Shown in pieces: positions 51,601 through 63,160 of a stretch of DNA of 64,000 nt. Made by a program: the position numbers and the translations under genes. The stretch comes from Phalacrocorax aristotelis (lineage: Eukaryota > Chordata > Aves > Suliformes > Phalacrocoracidae): the NCBI RefSeq assembly GCF_949628215.1, contig NC_134276.1, positions 105,562,756 to 105,626,755 of the forward strand, written 5' to 3'. The first letter of the stretch is position 1. The number at the start of each line of letters is the position of its first letter. The notes beneath the pieces were generated by a model that ran no database searches, had not been told where the DNA came from, and saw nothing but the letters and a program-made list of their open reading frames with translations.

Positions 51601-54600
51601 GAAGTGGTCTATGCAACCTAATTAAAAACATAACAAAGTGCCTTCCAGCTCCTATGTTCAAATGTGTTTAGGGATCCCAGATGCTGTTTTCATGTATCCA
51701 GCAAGAGTTTTGCTTCCTGAGGAAAGGCTCTGAGAGGCCACGAAAGACTCAGACTTTCTGCAGGTGGTCTCCTGTGGAGTCACCCCTGGCTTTTGGGACA
51801 CTTGCTTTCGTGACCAAAATTTTACCCCTGTATTGGAAAACTGCATGTCTTTGTGTACGCTGACTTTAGTGCACTTACTTCCTGACTTTTTAGTCTCGGC
51901 ACCATAGCTCTTTCCTCTTCCTTTTTTTTAAAAAAAAAAACAAACCCAAAACCAAAAAAAAGAAAACACACATGCTCACCTCAAAGCCCTTGCATTCTCT
52001 GCTTACTCAATTACTCTGATTCTTGATCCTTGAATACTTTCCGCTAACATTGTTACATTATTTCTGCTAAACCGTGAAATATAATAAATAAACTCTTAAT
52101 CAGATGTGACTCCATTTCTATTTCTGAAAGCTGTCCAAGATGGTGAATTAAATGAGGGAGGAAGGGGGATTTGGGTTGCACTGTGATCTCTGATAGTTGA
52201 ATGTAGGTTGAAAATTCCTTTGAATTAGTGCCATCGGATGCAACACAAAATACCTAGATTTTCAGGGCATCTTCTCAAACAGAGGTCAAGAAGAGAGTGA
52301 AAATAAGCTTTATCCTGTTTGAAATAGATTTCAGCAACAATATATTCATTCTCTTAAGCTACTTAGCATATTTTTCACAGCAGTGTTATATTTAAGCTAT
52401 GAAACAAGTTTTTTGTACATGATATTTTCAAAACTGTCTTAAAAAAATTAAAAATCTGCCTTTATGTGCCTGTCTCAGGCTTATTTTCTGCAGGCTGAAA
52501 TCAGTTTTCCAATGGTCATGAAAATGCCAATTTGATTTACCTTGAAGTCAATAGGAATCTTGTTGAGGCTGTAGAACTGGACTGGTAATAAATGCCGCTG
52601 GTCCACATGCACAGCAATGGTTGATGAATGGTTCACGTGTGCCATTTTAATCTCTGAAATAAAATAGACGGAAATGATGGTTGGAGCCCAATCATCATAG
52701 CAATGCGTTATCAGCATAGTATCTTTGTGGCATTCTTCCATCTCTTTGAGAATGAGGATGTTGTACCAACTTGGTACAGTAAATGGGCTCTAGAAATTGG
52801 TCTAGAGACTGTCTGCTGAAGGGGACTACCTTCTCTGTGGTTTACTGCACAGATCTAGCAACCTTAAGAAGACGTTGCCTTGATTTAAAGCCTCTCCCAT
52901 CCAAAGTCAGAGTGAGTTACTGTTTTGCTTCTTTTTAAGTTCTCAGAGTGTTTGATTGTTCCTGGCATCTTGCCATTTAATAGCTCTGACAAGTGATTGG
53001 TTTGGTTTACTTCATGTAATTGTATTAGTTCATGCTAAGCTGTCTGTCTGGAGGAGCTCACACAAGGTGGCAGCGGGGCTCAGCAGGCAGGTGTGAGAAA
53101 TGAGGGGTGATGATGAAGCATATCTGTCCCCTCCAGGGGTGCTTCATGTTCGAGGAGAGGCAGGAAAGGGCAGCAGAGGTTGTCATTCTCCAAATATAAG
53201 GGCCAGTTTCCAGGGGTGTTTCTTTTGTCTTGCAGAGTGACCTGCAGAGTGTGGGAGCTGAAAGGGGTTGTGGAGGAACATCATCCACCTAATCGCTCTC
53301 TTTCTGGTAGCCTGGCCTGTGTTCAGGACATGAGAAACTGGCCAAAGCCATTTAATGAATCATCTCCTCTTTCTGCCAGGTTGCTGGCATAAGCATGTGG
53401 AAAGGCAGCTCATTCCTCCGCATGCCCGGCTCAGCCATGCCCTTGTGGAGGGGACCATCCATCCCCAAGGTCTCCCATCACACCTCATCAGGGCTGTGAG
53501 GAGGAAGATGAGGAGAACAAAGCAGTTTACTCTAGTGGGGTCAGCAAGGCAGGAGAGGATGTGCTTTCAGATAACCTGTGGGGCTAGTTCTGACAAGGAA
53601 CAGGGCATAAGAAAGAAGGATCTACTGTGAAACACATAATGGTGTCTGGACATAAGTGACCTTTCCTACACTGGTACAAGTTTCTGAAAGCCTTTGTGGG
53701 AACCAGGGTAGTTGTATGCTAAGGCATGTTATAGCATTTCTTGAATCGTTTTACAAAGGCAAATGTGTTGTTTAAAATACTGTTTATTTTGTAACTACAA
53801 GTGATTGTGCTGAGAGTGTATAGATTTGCTGTAACCCATGTCGATGGTTTCTTTTTTTGTTAGTTTTTTTGTCTTGTTCATAATGAACTTCTTTCAAAAT
53901 CTGCTTGGTTTATAACCTGGGGCCCAGTTTGGTGCCCATGGAATCAGCAGAAGGTTTCACACTGTATTTCATGGGCTGTGGTGGAGACTGGAGGACTGTC
54001 ACCTACTTAGTGGTATTACTATCCTCTCCTCCACCTGAATAGAAATGGCATTTGCTTTTCAGTCCAACTGCTGAGTCTACCAGTCAGCATCACGACTGGC
54101 AGCGGTTGTGGTGGCTTAATAGCCAGTTATGGTTACTGGGAGCTGGATCCCTTTCGGTTCAAAAAGTGGACTGAAGCTGTCAAATTGCTGCTGATCTTAC
54201 AGCAGTATTTCTGAGCTGATCACAGGGATATAAATTTTATTACAGCTCCCCTGGATGTCTCAAGCTCTCAATTAGCATGTTTAAAAATCAGTATAATCTT
54301 CATTTAGCACCTGAAGCAAAGTCATACATGAAACACAAGACTGCAGAGTTTGACTCCAAGAGAGGTGCTTTGATGTAAAGCTGATATATTTTAAATCTCT
54401 TTGCTTAATGCCAGGAAGCAGGACAGTGAATATTGCAATGTATAGTCCATGTCTGGCAGTTTCCAGTGCATTAGTTATATTGCCACGAAGGAGGTGGTGT
54501 GTAACAGAGACAACGCCTGCAAAAATAGCTAATGTGCTGTCAGCTTTAGGGGCCCATTTAAAAGGCAGGGTGATAATGGAAGCACATAATGTTGCTCAGA

Positions 54601-57600
54601 CATGAATATCTACTGCCGTGGTCTGCAGGTCATGCTGTAACTGCTCTCTAAATTTAAATAGGTACTTACTGTGTGCATCTGCACCAGATGGCATAGGTTT
54701 AGCACAGCCTGTGCTGCACTGAGTGAAATGGAGCCTTTTTTGTTGTTGGTGATAAGGATATGTCCAGCAAGATAGAAATAGATTAAATACAGACTTCTGT
54801 TCCCCAGAACCTTTCACTGCGGTATCTGTCAGTCAAGCAGATGATGCTCTGTAGGAATGAATGACCAGAGGGGAGTGATGACCCCAGGTGGGAAAAAAAG
54901 TTACTGACTTGAGCAAATGCTTGATTTCCTTGTACTGATATAAGCTGTTGTAGCCAGACCAGCTACCGTTAATAAAGTAAAAGCATGATCTTTTTAGCAA
55001 CTCACTGTAGCACTCTCCTAGTGTCACTTTAGTAAGGGGGTGCAAATATCTTGTCTTCAGACAATTTGCATCTGCTAGATTAGCTGTGGTGCATTGGTCC
55101 TGATGTGTAAACAGTGCAATTACCAAATCCGGAATTTAAAATTCCAGAGGTGATCCAAGTTCTAACTAATTTTAAGCATGCTGTCACTGGACTTAAGCTT
55201 TTTTTTCATGGTCTGTTTAAACCAGGGTGCTTACGGATTGCCCATTCCCTCTGAAAGCTGTGCTCCCGTTAGCCGGCAGAGGCTGTGTGGCATGCTTGGG
55301 CGCTCGGATCCACGCATGGTCTCTTGGCTCCCTGGGCTGGATTCACAGTGGTCCTGGCATTTACAAGGATCGCTGCACATGCAGTGCCTCCACAGAAGTC
55401 TATTTATAGTGCAGGCTTGAAGGAAACGTAAATTAAGGCGTATACTAGCAGGTGACAGAGAGAGAACATGTTTTTCAGGCTGAGTGGAAGGCAGGTCAGT
55501 TAACCTTCGTTTTGCCAAACAGGAAATGGAAAAAAAAAAAATTAAATCCATGTTTCATGAAAAATAAAAGTAATTAGTTATTCTGTAATCAGATTACTTC
55601 AGAAATGCTAGGTATTCCTGTTTGCGAGGTGCTACGCATCTGGAATTATTTTCTTTATGTTTCAAAGGAAGTAAAATTGGGTTTGCTCTCCGGAGAATCA
55701 ATTAGTTCTCTGCTGGTAAATATTTCTAAATCTGTAGGTAAAAAAAGAGTAAAGCTTCCTCAGTGCTACAGAGAACAGGTCAATTGTGTAACGGCTTCTG
55801 CAGAATTCGTTAGCAGAGTAACGTGTCAAAGCAGAAGGTTAATTTGCAGAGATTTGTGCTCTGCAGCCCCAAGTCCTCCAAGTTATCAGACTGCTGCACT
55901 TGTGGAGGACACCGGTGCCCACAGGGGACCAATTTACCTGCAGCTTTTTTGAAGTCACACCTTCTGGTTTCCAACTAAAACAGGAGTTATATTTTACAGG
56001 TGTAATCTGGTAGAACAAGGGAATCTACCTGTCAGTGGCTTTTTCCACTGACTGCTTAGTATTACGGGAATACTGGCTTGGCCCTTAAGTTATTTGATTT
56101 GGCACCATCAGTCCCCTGTGGCTTTCCAAGGACCTATGACAGTGTGTCACTGTAGACTGTGACCACCATTTTAATTTCAGAGTACAAGCTGCTGCCAGGG
56201 GAAAGATAATTATGATACAAATGATGTTATTTTTTCTTCTTTACCAAAAAATATACAGGTGTGGTGTTGACATCGAATGTCAAGAAAAGCAAAATAGCCC
56301 TAAGATCTAAAAATACCTGCGTAGTCTAAGTTCAACTTTTAAAGATAAATCGATTACAAGGTTAAATCTCGGCTCCTTTTGTATGGATGAGGAGTGGGGA
56401 CTGGGCTATTAAACCCAGGATGTCAAACAAGTTGCAGATTCTTACAAGTTACGCTCAAACATTTAAAAAAAATTCATTACCCTTTTTAAAGAAGGAGCCT
56501 GCCCCTGTTCTCTAGTTTATAAATATTTCATGCTGAAATAATGCATGAGGTAGCAGAGCTCACACCATGCTGCAGGGCTGGAATAGCTCTTTTCAGATTC
56601 TGATTGAAGTGGATCACTGGGGAACTGCACGTCTGCTGAAGCCAGTGTACCCAAATCTGCCACTGCAGGGTTTGCTTCTCAGCAGATGCGTATGAGGGGA
56701 GCAATTTGGCTAGCAGGGACTGAGTGCGGGCTGTGTTGCTTGCTGTCTGGGTTGGTACAGAGGTTGAGCTTTAAGAAAACAGGAGAAAAAAGTAATATTA
56801 TGTCTAATGTTATTCTGTAATGCAATTACAAATGCATTGCCCTTTTCACCAGGTAGTGGGTAAGCAAAATCAGTGCATGACTCATTAAGAAAAAATCTGC
56901 CTTTTTTTTTTCCCTTCTGTTTTCTGTTTTTATTTTTTCCCTTTTCTGGCCCAGAGGTTCAGATTTTGGGCTGCTGGTGGTTAAGGAGGGTAATTAAAGA
57001 CATTGTCTCAGGAGGCAGTTATGGGAAAGAAGGAGAAAACCTCCTTTCCTTTTTGTGGCTTTGGGGTGGAAAGGTAGATTCCCTGAGCATCAAGTCGGGA
57101 GTGCTGCACGGAAATGGCGTTTGGCTGCAGCAGCGTGCGGCAGTGGGAACCATGGGCAGGTGAGCTGCTCCCACCCCGAGCATCGAGGCAGTGGCGAGCC
57201 CCATGGATGGCCAGAGCTCCCTTTGCAGAGCTGCCCCCCCGCCCCTGGGAAGCAGCGGCTGCTGGCCTCTGAGCAGGACATAAGGAGAAGGGAAATGAAG
57301 TTCTGGGGATGCCGTGCAAGGAATGCATGAATGCCCATTACAGCTCATCGTTTCTCATGGAAAGTAGGTGTACAGGGCAGACTATGTAGTATAATTTAGT
57401 ACTATTTGTATTCCCCAAGTCAGCTCATTTTATTTACAGAAAACACTTAATTTCCTGTGCTCCGTCTCTCCTAATACTCAATTTTGTCATGAGCCCCACA
57501 GAATATGGGGATTCCTGGAGGTCATATATTTCTAGTTCTCTGAGGGGGAAAATGTAAAAGAACTAGAGCTGAAATAAACACTTTTGTCAATTAAAATATT

Positions 57601-59115
57601 ATATGCCTTCCTTTTCTGAACCACTAGTAATTTGCATGATCTGGTGAGAACTACCGGGAAAAAGCCCTTGGAGAAATATTGCAAAATGCCCAGATTATTT
57701 GCTTATTTAAACAATTTATTCAGCAATCTGTTATATCTTAAATGATCTGTCGAAATAGAAAATATAAATCACCCAATATTTCAGTACAAATGGTGTTTCT
57801 TCACTGAAAGATAAAGCTTACTTGTACATTGTGCTGTTGTGTTAGCAGGATTTTTTTTATCCTGCTAAACCTTTATAAGGTCAGTAATTAATTGTTTTAC
57901 CAAGCCAGTGGTTTGTTGGGGATTATCTGCATCGTCCCTGTTTCTGATGCGTGGGAGAGAAACACATGTTCCAGCCAGACTATAGTTTTTGTGATTCCTC
58001 AGAATTATCTCAGCTAATACTGGGATTTCCTCCCTCTTAGTTCATTTTGTGAACATATCAAGGAGATAATTCAGTTTGAAGTGCTGGATTAAGACTAGCG
58101 AAAGTCACAGGTAAATTCTTGGCCCTGGCACTGACGTCCCGGGCAGCCTTGGGCAAGCTGTCATCAGCTCGGCCTATAAACGCATTGAAGGAATCAAGTG
58201 TTCCCAAATCTGTGAGCGTGTGTGTACAGTCTTTTTTATTTTCTTTTTTTCCTGGCTGAGTAGGTTCATAGTCTTGTTTGAAACCCTGTGGTACTGTTAG
58301 TCAGAATAAAGAATATTCCCTGTTTACTAGATGCACTTCGACAGAATTTAAGAGTGAAATTAAATCAGAATTACCTCCACATTTTATACTGCTGGCAATC
58401 CCAAAGCTGCTAGGAACAGGATACTGCTTTACAGCTCCTTTTGGAAGTAGCAGGAAATAATTTCTTCCTGTCGTGTGTTTGCAGTGAGGCATCATGAGAT
58501 GCAGTGAGTTGTCTAAACATTTTAAACGAGCAAGGGATGGAATTATATCATTGCTCACAACCCATTTCTCCTGATATCCAGTCCCTTGCTCCACTAACTG
58601 CGTCTCTATACAAGTCTTTACCAGATGCAGGTTGGCAGGGCCTGGCAAAGCTAATGGACTCGGTCCCTAATCTTACCCTGTGGACAGTTGGCCCTAAAGT
58701 TGGAATTTGGTTTCTTTAAAAACCAAATCATTTTCATTGTTTGAAAAGAAACAGGCCATTCTAGCTGCTGATATGGGAGACTTAGAAACTGATTGGCAAA
58801 TTTGAATGCAGAAAACAGACTCTGGTTAAAATCCAAGTGCCTATATAATATCAGTTGTTTTTAATGTTACTGTAATCAACTCATTTCTTGTGGATAATTA
58901 AGTACTTGGAACTCTTTTGTCTTGCATTAGCTGTTTCAGACATCAGGAACAGGGTGGTTGTTTTTCTCTAAAATCTAAACTCATAATTAGGTTAACAAGT
59001 AAAAATACTGACAGACTGGCAAGGAAGAATTACAAAATATGAAACTTTAGTCATGGAGAAAGGATAGCACCGGTGCTGCTACCTCAGGGGCCTGAACTGT
59101 GCCAACACCTCCTGT
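45643..59115 (+). other. CYYR1 intron 2 segment, no gene seen
   Basis: About 13.5 kb without a supported exon. The longest frames are a 229-codon minus-strand frame at 48579-49268, in a GC-richer patch, and a 153-codon plus frame at 51128-51589. Both lack recognisable domains and are treated as chance pending conservation data. An A-rich low-complexity tract lies at 51921-51970. A GC-rich patch lies at 57150-57260. AT-rich, apparently repeat-free stretches occur at 47260-47520 and 57380-57800. Confidence 0.5.
51921..51970. repeat. T8A10 and A-rich low-complexity tract
   Basis: A T-run followed by AAAAAAAAAA, then CAAACCC/AAACC-spaced A-runs (AAAAAAAAGAAAACACACA). Simple A-rich sequence. It may be a decayed poly-A tail, but no retroelement body was recognised upstream. 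Confidence 0.65.
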
Positions 59116-59120
59116 GTTTC
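59116..59120. repeat. Target-site duplication, left copy (GTTTC)
   Basis: GTTTC immediately precedes the TGTGG start of the LTR and is repeated exactly at 60021-60025, just after its end. A 5-bp duplication is the staggered-cut size usual for several ERV groups, including ERVL. Confidence 0.8.
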
Positions 59121-60020
59121 TGTGGTGGGTTGACTTTGGCTGGCTGCCAGATGCCCACCCAGCTGCTCTTTCACTCCTGCTCTTCAACAGATGGACAGCG
59201 GAACAAAATAAGATGAAAAAGCTTGTGGGTCAGCATGAGGACAGGGAGATTGCTTACCAATTACCATCATGGGCAAAACAGACTTGACCTGAGGAAAATG
59301 AATTTAATTTATTGCCAGTTAGAATGGAGCTGGATGGTGACAAACAAGGACAAAAACTAAAACACCTTACCCTCGCCACCTCTCCTTTTCCCAGGCTCAA
59401 TTTCACTCCTTCATCCCCAACTCCTCTGCCTCACACCTCCTCCAAGCAGTGAAGGGGGATTTTGGGGGATGGGAGGTTGCAGTTGGTCCATAACAGCTCC
59501 CCTTGGCTGCTCCTTCCTCCTCACATGTTTGCCCTGCTCCATCATGGGTCCTTCCCACAGGGTGCAGTCTTTCAGGATAAACCTGCTCCAGCACCAGATC
59601 GTCCACAGGCTGCAGCTTCCTTCAGGGCACATCCACCTCCTCCAGCATGGGATCACCCACAGGCTGTAGTACAGATACCTGCTCCAACGTGGTCTCTCCA
59701 GGGGCTGTGGGGGATCAGGCGCCTGGAGCAGTTCCTACCCCTCTCTCCTCGGGGCTCCCAGGGCTGTTTCTCACCCTTTCCCACTTCCCTCCTCCCCCCC
59801 ATTCCTCTCCCTGACTGTCCGGCAGCCCTTTGCCCTTTCCTACCCAGGCTCTCCCCGAGCCGCCGCCATCCACCGTGGCCGTGGGGCTCAGCCGTGCCCT
59901 GGGGTGGGTGGGCTGGAGCCGGCTGGAACCGGCTGTGCCCGGCACGGGGCAGCCCCAGCCTCTCCTCACAGAGGCCGCCCCACAGCCCCTGCCAGACCCA
60001 TGGCACCTGAGTCCAGTAGA
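59121..60020 (+). mobile_element. Solo LTR of an avian endogenous retrovirus (ERVL-like)
   Basis: A 900-bp LTR with no internal viral region, so a solo LTR left by LTR-LTR recombination. It starts TGTGGTGGGTTGACTTTGGC and ends CCAGTAGA, where the family end is expected to be ...TACA (one change), and is flanked by identical GTTTC duplications. The 5' part has the block GAAAATGAATTTAATTTATTGCCA and CAAAAACTAAAACACCTTACC typical of this avian LTR group. The middle (about 59530-59710) has degenerate repeats of CTGCTCCAGC-RTGGG / CCACAGGGTGCAG with a period near 50-60 bases. The 3' part is GC-rich. The 182-codon frame at 59462-60010 is a composition artefact, not a viral gene. Orientation is the same as CYYR1. 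The ERVL assignment is from memory of bird LTRs. Confidence 0.85.
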
Positions 60021-60025
60021 GTTTC
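60021..60025. repeat. Target-site duplication, right copy (GTTTC)
   Basis: Exact copy of the GTTTC at 59116-59120, immediately after the LTR end. It fixes the insertion boundaries to the base. Confidence 0.8.
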
Positions 60026-62904
60026 AGGATCTAAATGTCTTTAGGATCTAAATTAGTTAATGTCCTCAAAATAAACCCTGCAGAGATAATGCAGCATACC
60101 TTCTCCAGCTTGGGAAGGCTGGGGTTTCAAGGGTTAGCAGTGTCTGGGTCTTGGTCTCTTGGGTAGCAGTAAGCTTGAAGGTAGCATCCTTACTGAAACA
60201 TGAGCATTTCTGGTGTGAAGACGTGCCCGTAGGAAGCGGTGCTGTGAATGCTGTGAGCTGAGATGTGACTCTGCATGTTTAGGGATGCCCTGACAGGAAT
60301 AGATGCAGAAGGGAGGTCTGTCAGAGTGTCAGGAGGTGTTGTTGGGTTTGTCAGCCTGGAGACAGCCGTGCTCCACAGACAGCTGTCCCAGACTGTGGGC
60401 TGATCACCCACCAGATCCTTTCCTTGCCTTGTATGTGCTGCCCTGGATGAGCTGGGAGAGGGGACACAGCTGGGTCTGAAGGAGGAGGTGGGCTCCTGCC
60501 AGCCTCTCTTGGGCTAAGAGCCCTGGCTGTTTCCCTGCTGTGGCTCAGGAGAGGGGGTGATGAGCAAGCAAAGAAGGTCCTGAGAAAAAATGTTGAAGAC
60601 CACTGTGCCGGTAGTGTTTCTTCTCCAGCACCCATCTGGCTGGAAGCCATGTTCCTTGTCTCCCCTGTCTTCGTGGTTGGCAACTGAGGCTTTTCCAGAC
60701 AACCTTTCTCAGTGACAGGGTGCCCTTACAATTCCAGTGGCTGTCACTGGTGAGGATGTGACGTGGCTGAAAGTTTGGGGGGCAGGGTTGCCTGATATTT
60801 AATCATGACATTAAAATGACATTAATTGGATTTACCACATAAAAATCCTCAAAAGCTTTTTATAAGTGAGAAATTAGATTTCCAAATCCTTCCATGCCTT
60901 TACAGTACAAATCCTGCCAATAAATCCTTTCAAATATAAATTCTTTCTTTACCCTTGGGGTGGAAATCACTGATTTATGAATCAGAACAGTAAAAATCCT
61001 GAGGTTCTATCAGGTTTACAAATCCTGGCATAATTTTTAAATGGAAAATTCTGGTCTTTCATTTCTAGGTGTTGTGTCACTTTATCCCTGGAAGAACAGT
61101 GCATGGTTTGCATCTGTTTCTACTTCTCCATGTGCTGGCATAGGTCCTGGTGTTTTATTTCAGCCTGGGTCGTCAGTTAAGAAACGTTCTAGTGGACATG
61201 GTAGGAAGGAGAAGTTTTTTCTTTCTCAGAAGACTTTAAACAGTTACATGTGAGAGGCAATGGGGTGTGATTCATTGCTGGCCCTTCTTGGCAGTGGCAT
61301 GGCTCCCCTTGGTTGGTGCATTTAGAGATCGGCTTCTCCAAGGGCTGACTGTCCAGGCCGCCCTCTTGCTCCTGATCCTGAGATGAGGGGCAAGCCTGGT
61401 AGATGGCCTGTGAGGATCAGATGGGTGGGGAGTTCAGCAGCAGCCCTTGACAAGAGTTCAGCCTGGCCAAATGCAGAAACCAGCAGGATGAAAATAATAC
61501 TGTAAAGCTGCTCAGAAGGAAAAGTCACTTTTGCCAAAATGGTAGCAGAGGCTGTCACGTATTTAAAGTGATTTCTAATATGAGACTAAATTTACTTCTG
61601 AATAGAATGGAAAATAACTTTTGCATGTAAGAAGTTCTTTTCTCCTCTTCTGGCAATCATGTTTGTGTCTTCCTGCAGACTGCCCTGGTCTCCGTCTTCT
61701 CCACTGTTTTCCTTCGTCCTTGCTCCCCAATACAGGTTGTTTAGGTCCTGACAAAGAGAAAAGAAAATGTAACTGTGCCAGATAACTACACTTTGAAAAA
61801 CTGAGTAACTTTCTGGAACAGCTCCAGAGGGTCTCCACATGAAACTGTGTTTCCAGAGGTGTTGCAGAGGTGGCAGGCACCTCAGTCAGCAGTGGCTTCT
61901 ATTGCAGCCCATCCCTATAAAGGAACAGATGCTTTCAGATGCCGACTGCCTTCCTGTCCTGTTTCACACCACTACTCTAGGACCCTCACAAAACTGAGCA
62001 CAGGAGCTTCCAGGGTGTGCAGCACTGTTGCAGCCTGCAAACTCACCTTACGTGCTGCTGCTCTGGTGCAGACACAGCCCTCCACAGCTGTGATACACAT
62101 ACCCAAGATTGCCCTCACTGAGTGGTTCCCATGAAATAGCCATATCATCTTTCTGTCTTAGGCTTTAACTGAGCGAACACCTATGCACAGGGATATAAAC
62201 TTGGAGGAAAGAGGTGTAGTGAAAGAAAGGAGAACTTAAACAATGCAACAAGGAAATCTTTGAGCCCTGTCATTTGAGATTCTGCGGTGAAATCAGACTG
62301 GATTTTGACAGTTACTCTGTTTAAAATAATCACAGTGGTGAGATAGGAAAGCCGAGTGCTTCCCTCCATCAGTGGATGCATTGTCACTAATAGAAAGCTA
62401 CCCTAAAGACCTCTTAGCTCTATTTCCTTATTTTGAAACTGCCAAGAAATTGTCACATGATATTTTGCATAATTTGCTAGTACAAATGTCATTGTACTCC
62501 TTGTACTATCATTGTACTCCATATAATCCTTGAAAGAAATATTGACTCGGATGTGATTAACAATGTGGGGAAAACCCCATACACCTGGGTCAGAAGCTTG
62601 AATGTTTGGTAGGTCTGTGCCAGCAGCCGTTGCCAGCTTGACTTCTGCTCCTCAATTTAATTCTGCATGTTTATCCTGCGCACAGTACTATTACCTAGTA
62701 CGAAGCCAAGAGTTTAAATCATACTGACTTCCTCAAAAACACCTTCTTGGAAACATCTTAAAAACAACTTTGATCAGGTGAATAGTCGCACTCCCAAGTG
62801 GCCAGCAAAACAACTTAGAACATGATTACAGGCTGTCTATAATTATCTCAAAGGCTGAGTTTCTTTTGCATTTGACCCACTGCTAGCCTCCAGAAATTAT
62901 TTGA
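60026..62904 (+). other. CYYR1 intron 2 segment, no proven exon
   Basis: No recognised repeat. A cluster of AAATCC words lies at 60840-61025 and a speculative spliceable open segment at 61069-61180; both are treated as findings. A 13-bp direct repeat (ATCATTGTACTCC, near 62478 and 62508) is present. Confidence 0.5.
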
Positions 62905-63160
62905 ATGGTTTTAAACTGGAAGAGGGTAGATTCAAACTAGATATAAGGAAGAAATTTTTTACGATAAGGGTGGTGAAACACTGGCACAGTTTGCCCAGAG
63001 AGGTGGTAGATGCCCCATCCCTGGAAACATTCAAGGTCAAATTGGACAGGGCTTTGAGCAACCTCATCTAGTTGAAGATGTCCCTGCTCACTGCAGGGGG
63101 GTTGGACTAGATGACGTCTAAAGGTCCCTTCCAACCCAAACCATGCTATGATTCTATGAT
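62905..63160 (+). mobile_element. CR1 LINE 3' end, relatively well preserved
   Basis: Classic avian CR1 3' terminus in sense orientation. Blocks in order: AACTGGAAGAGGGTAGATTCAAACTAGATATAAGGAAGAAATTTTTTACGATAAGGGTGGTGAAACACTGGCACAG; TTGCCCAGAGAGGTGGTAGATGCCCCATCCCTGGAAACATTCAAGG; GGGCTTTGAGCAACCTCATCTAG; TGTCCCTGCTCACTGCAGGGGGGTTGGACTAGATGACGTCTAAAGGTCCCTTCCAACCCAAACCATGCTATGATTCTATGAT. The last bases are the CR1 octamer-type end. It is 5'-truncated, as most CR1 copies are. The best preserved of the LINEs here, hence the youngest. Confidence 0.95.

Noticed and set aside
52520..52560. TTGAAGTCAATAGGAATCTTG, like a piece of a common amniote repeat
   Set aside because: A single short match with no recognisable arms or flanks.
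59462..60010. 182-codon plus-strand frame
   Set aside because: Lies wholly inside the solo LTR, which has no coding region; Pro-rich composition artefact.
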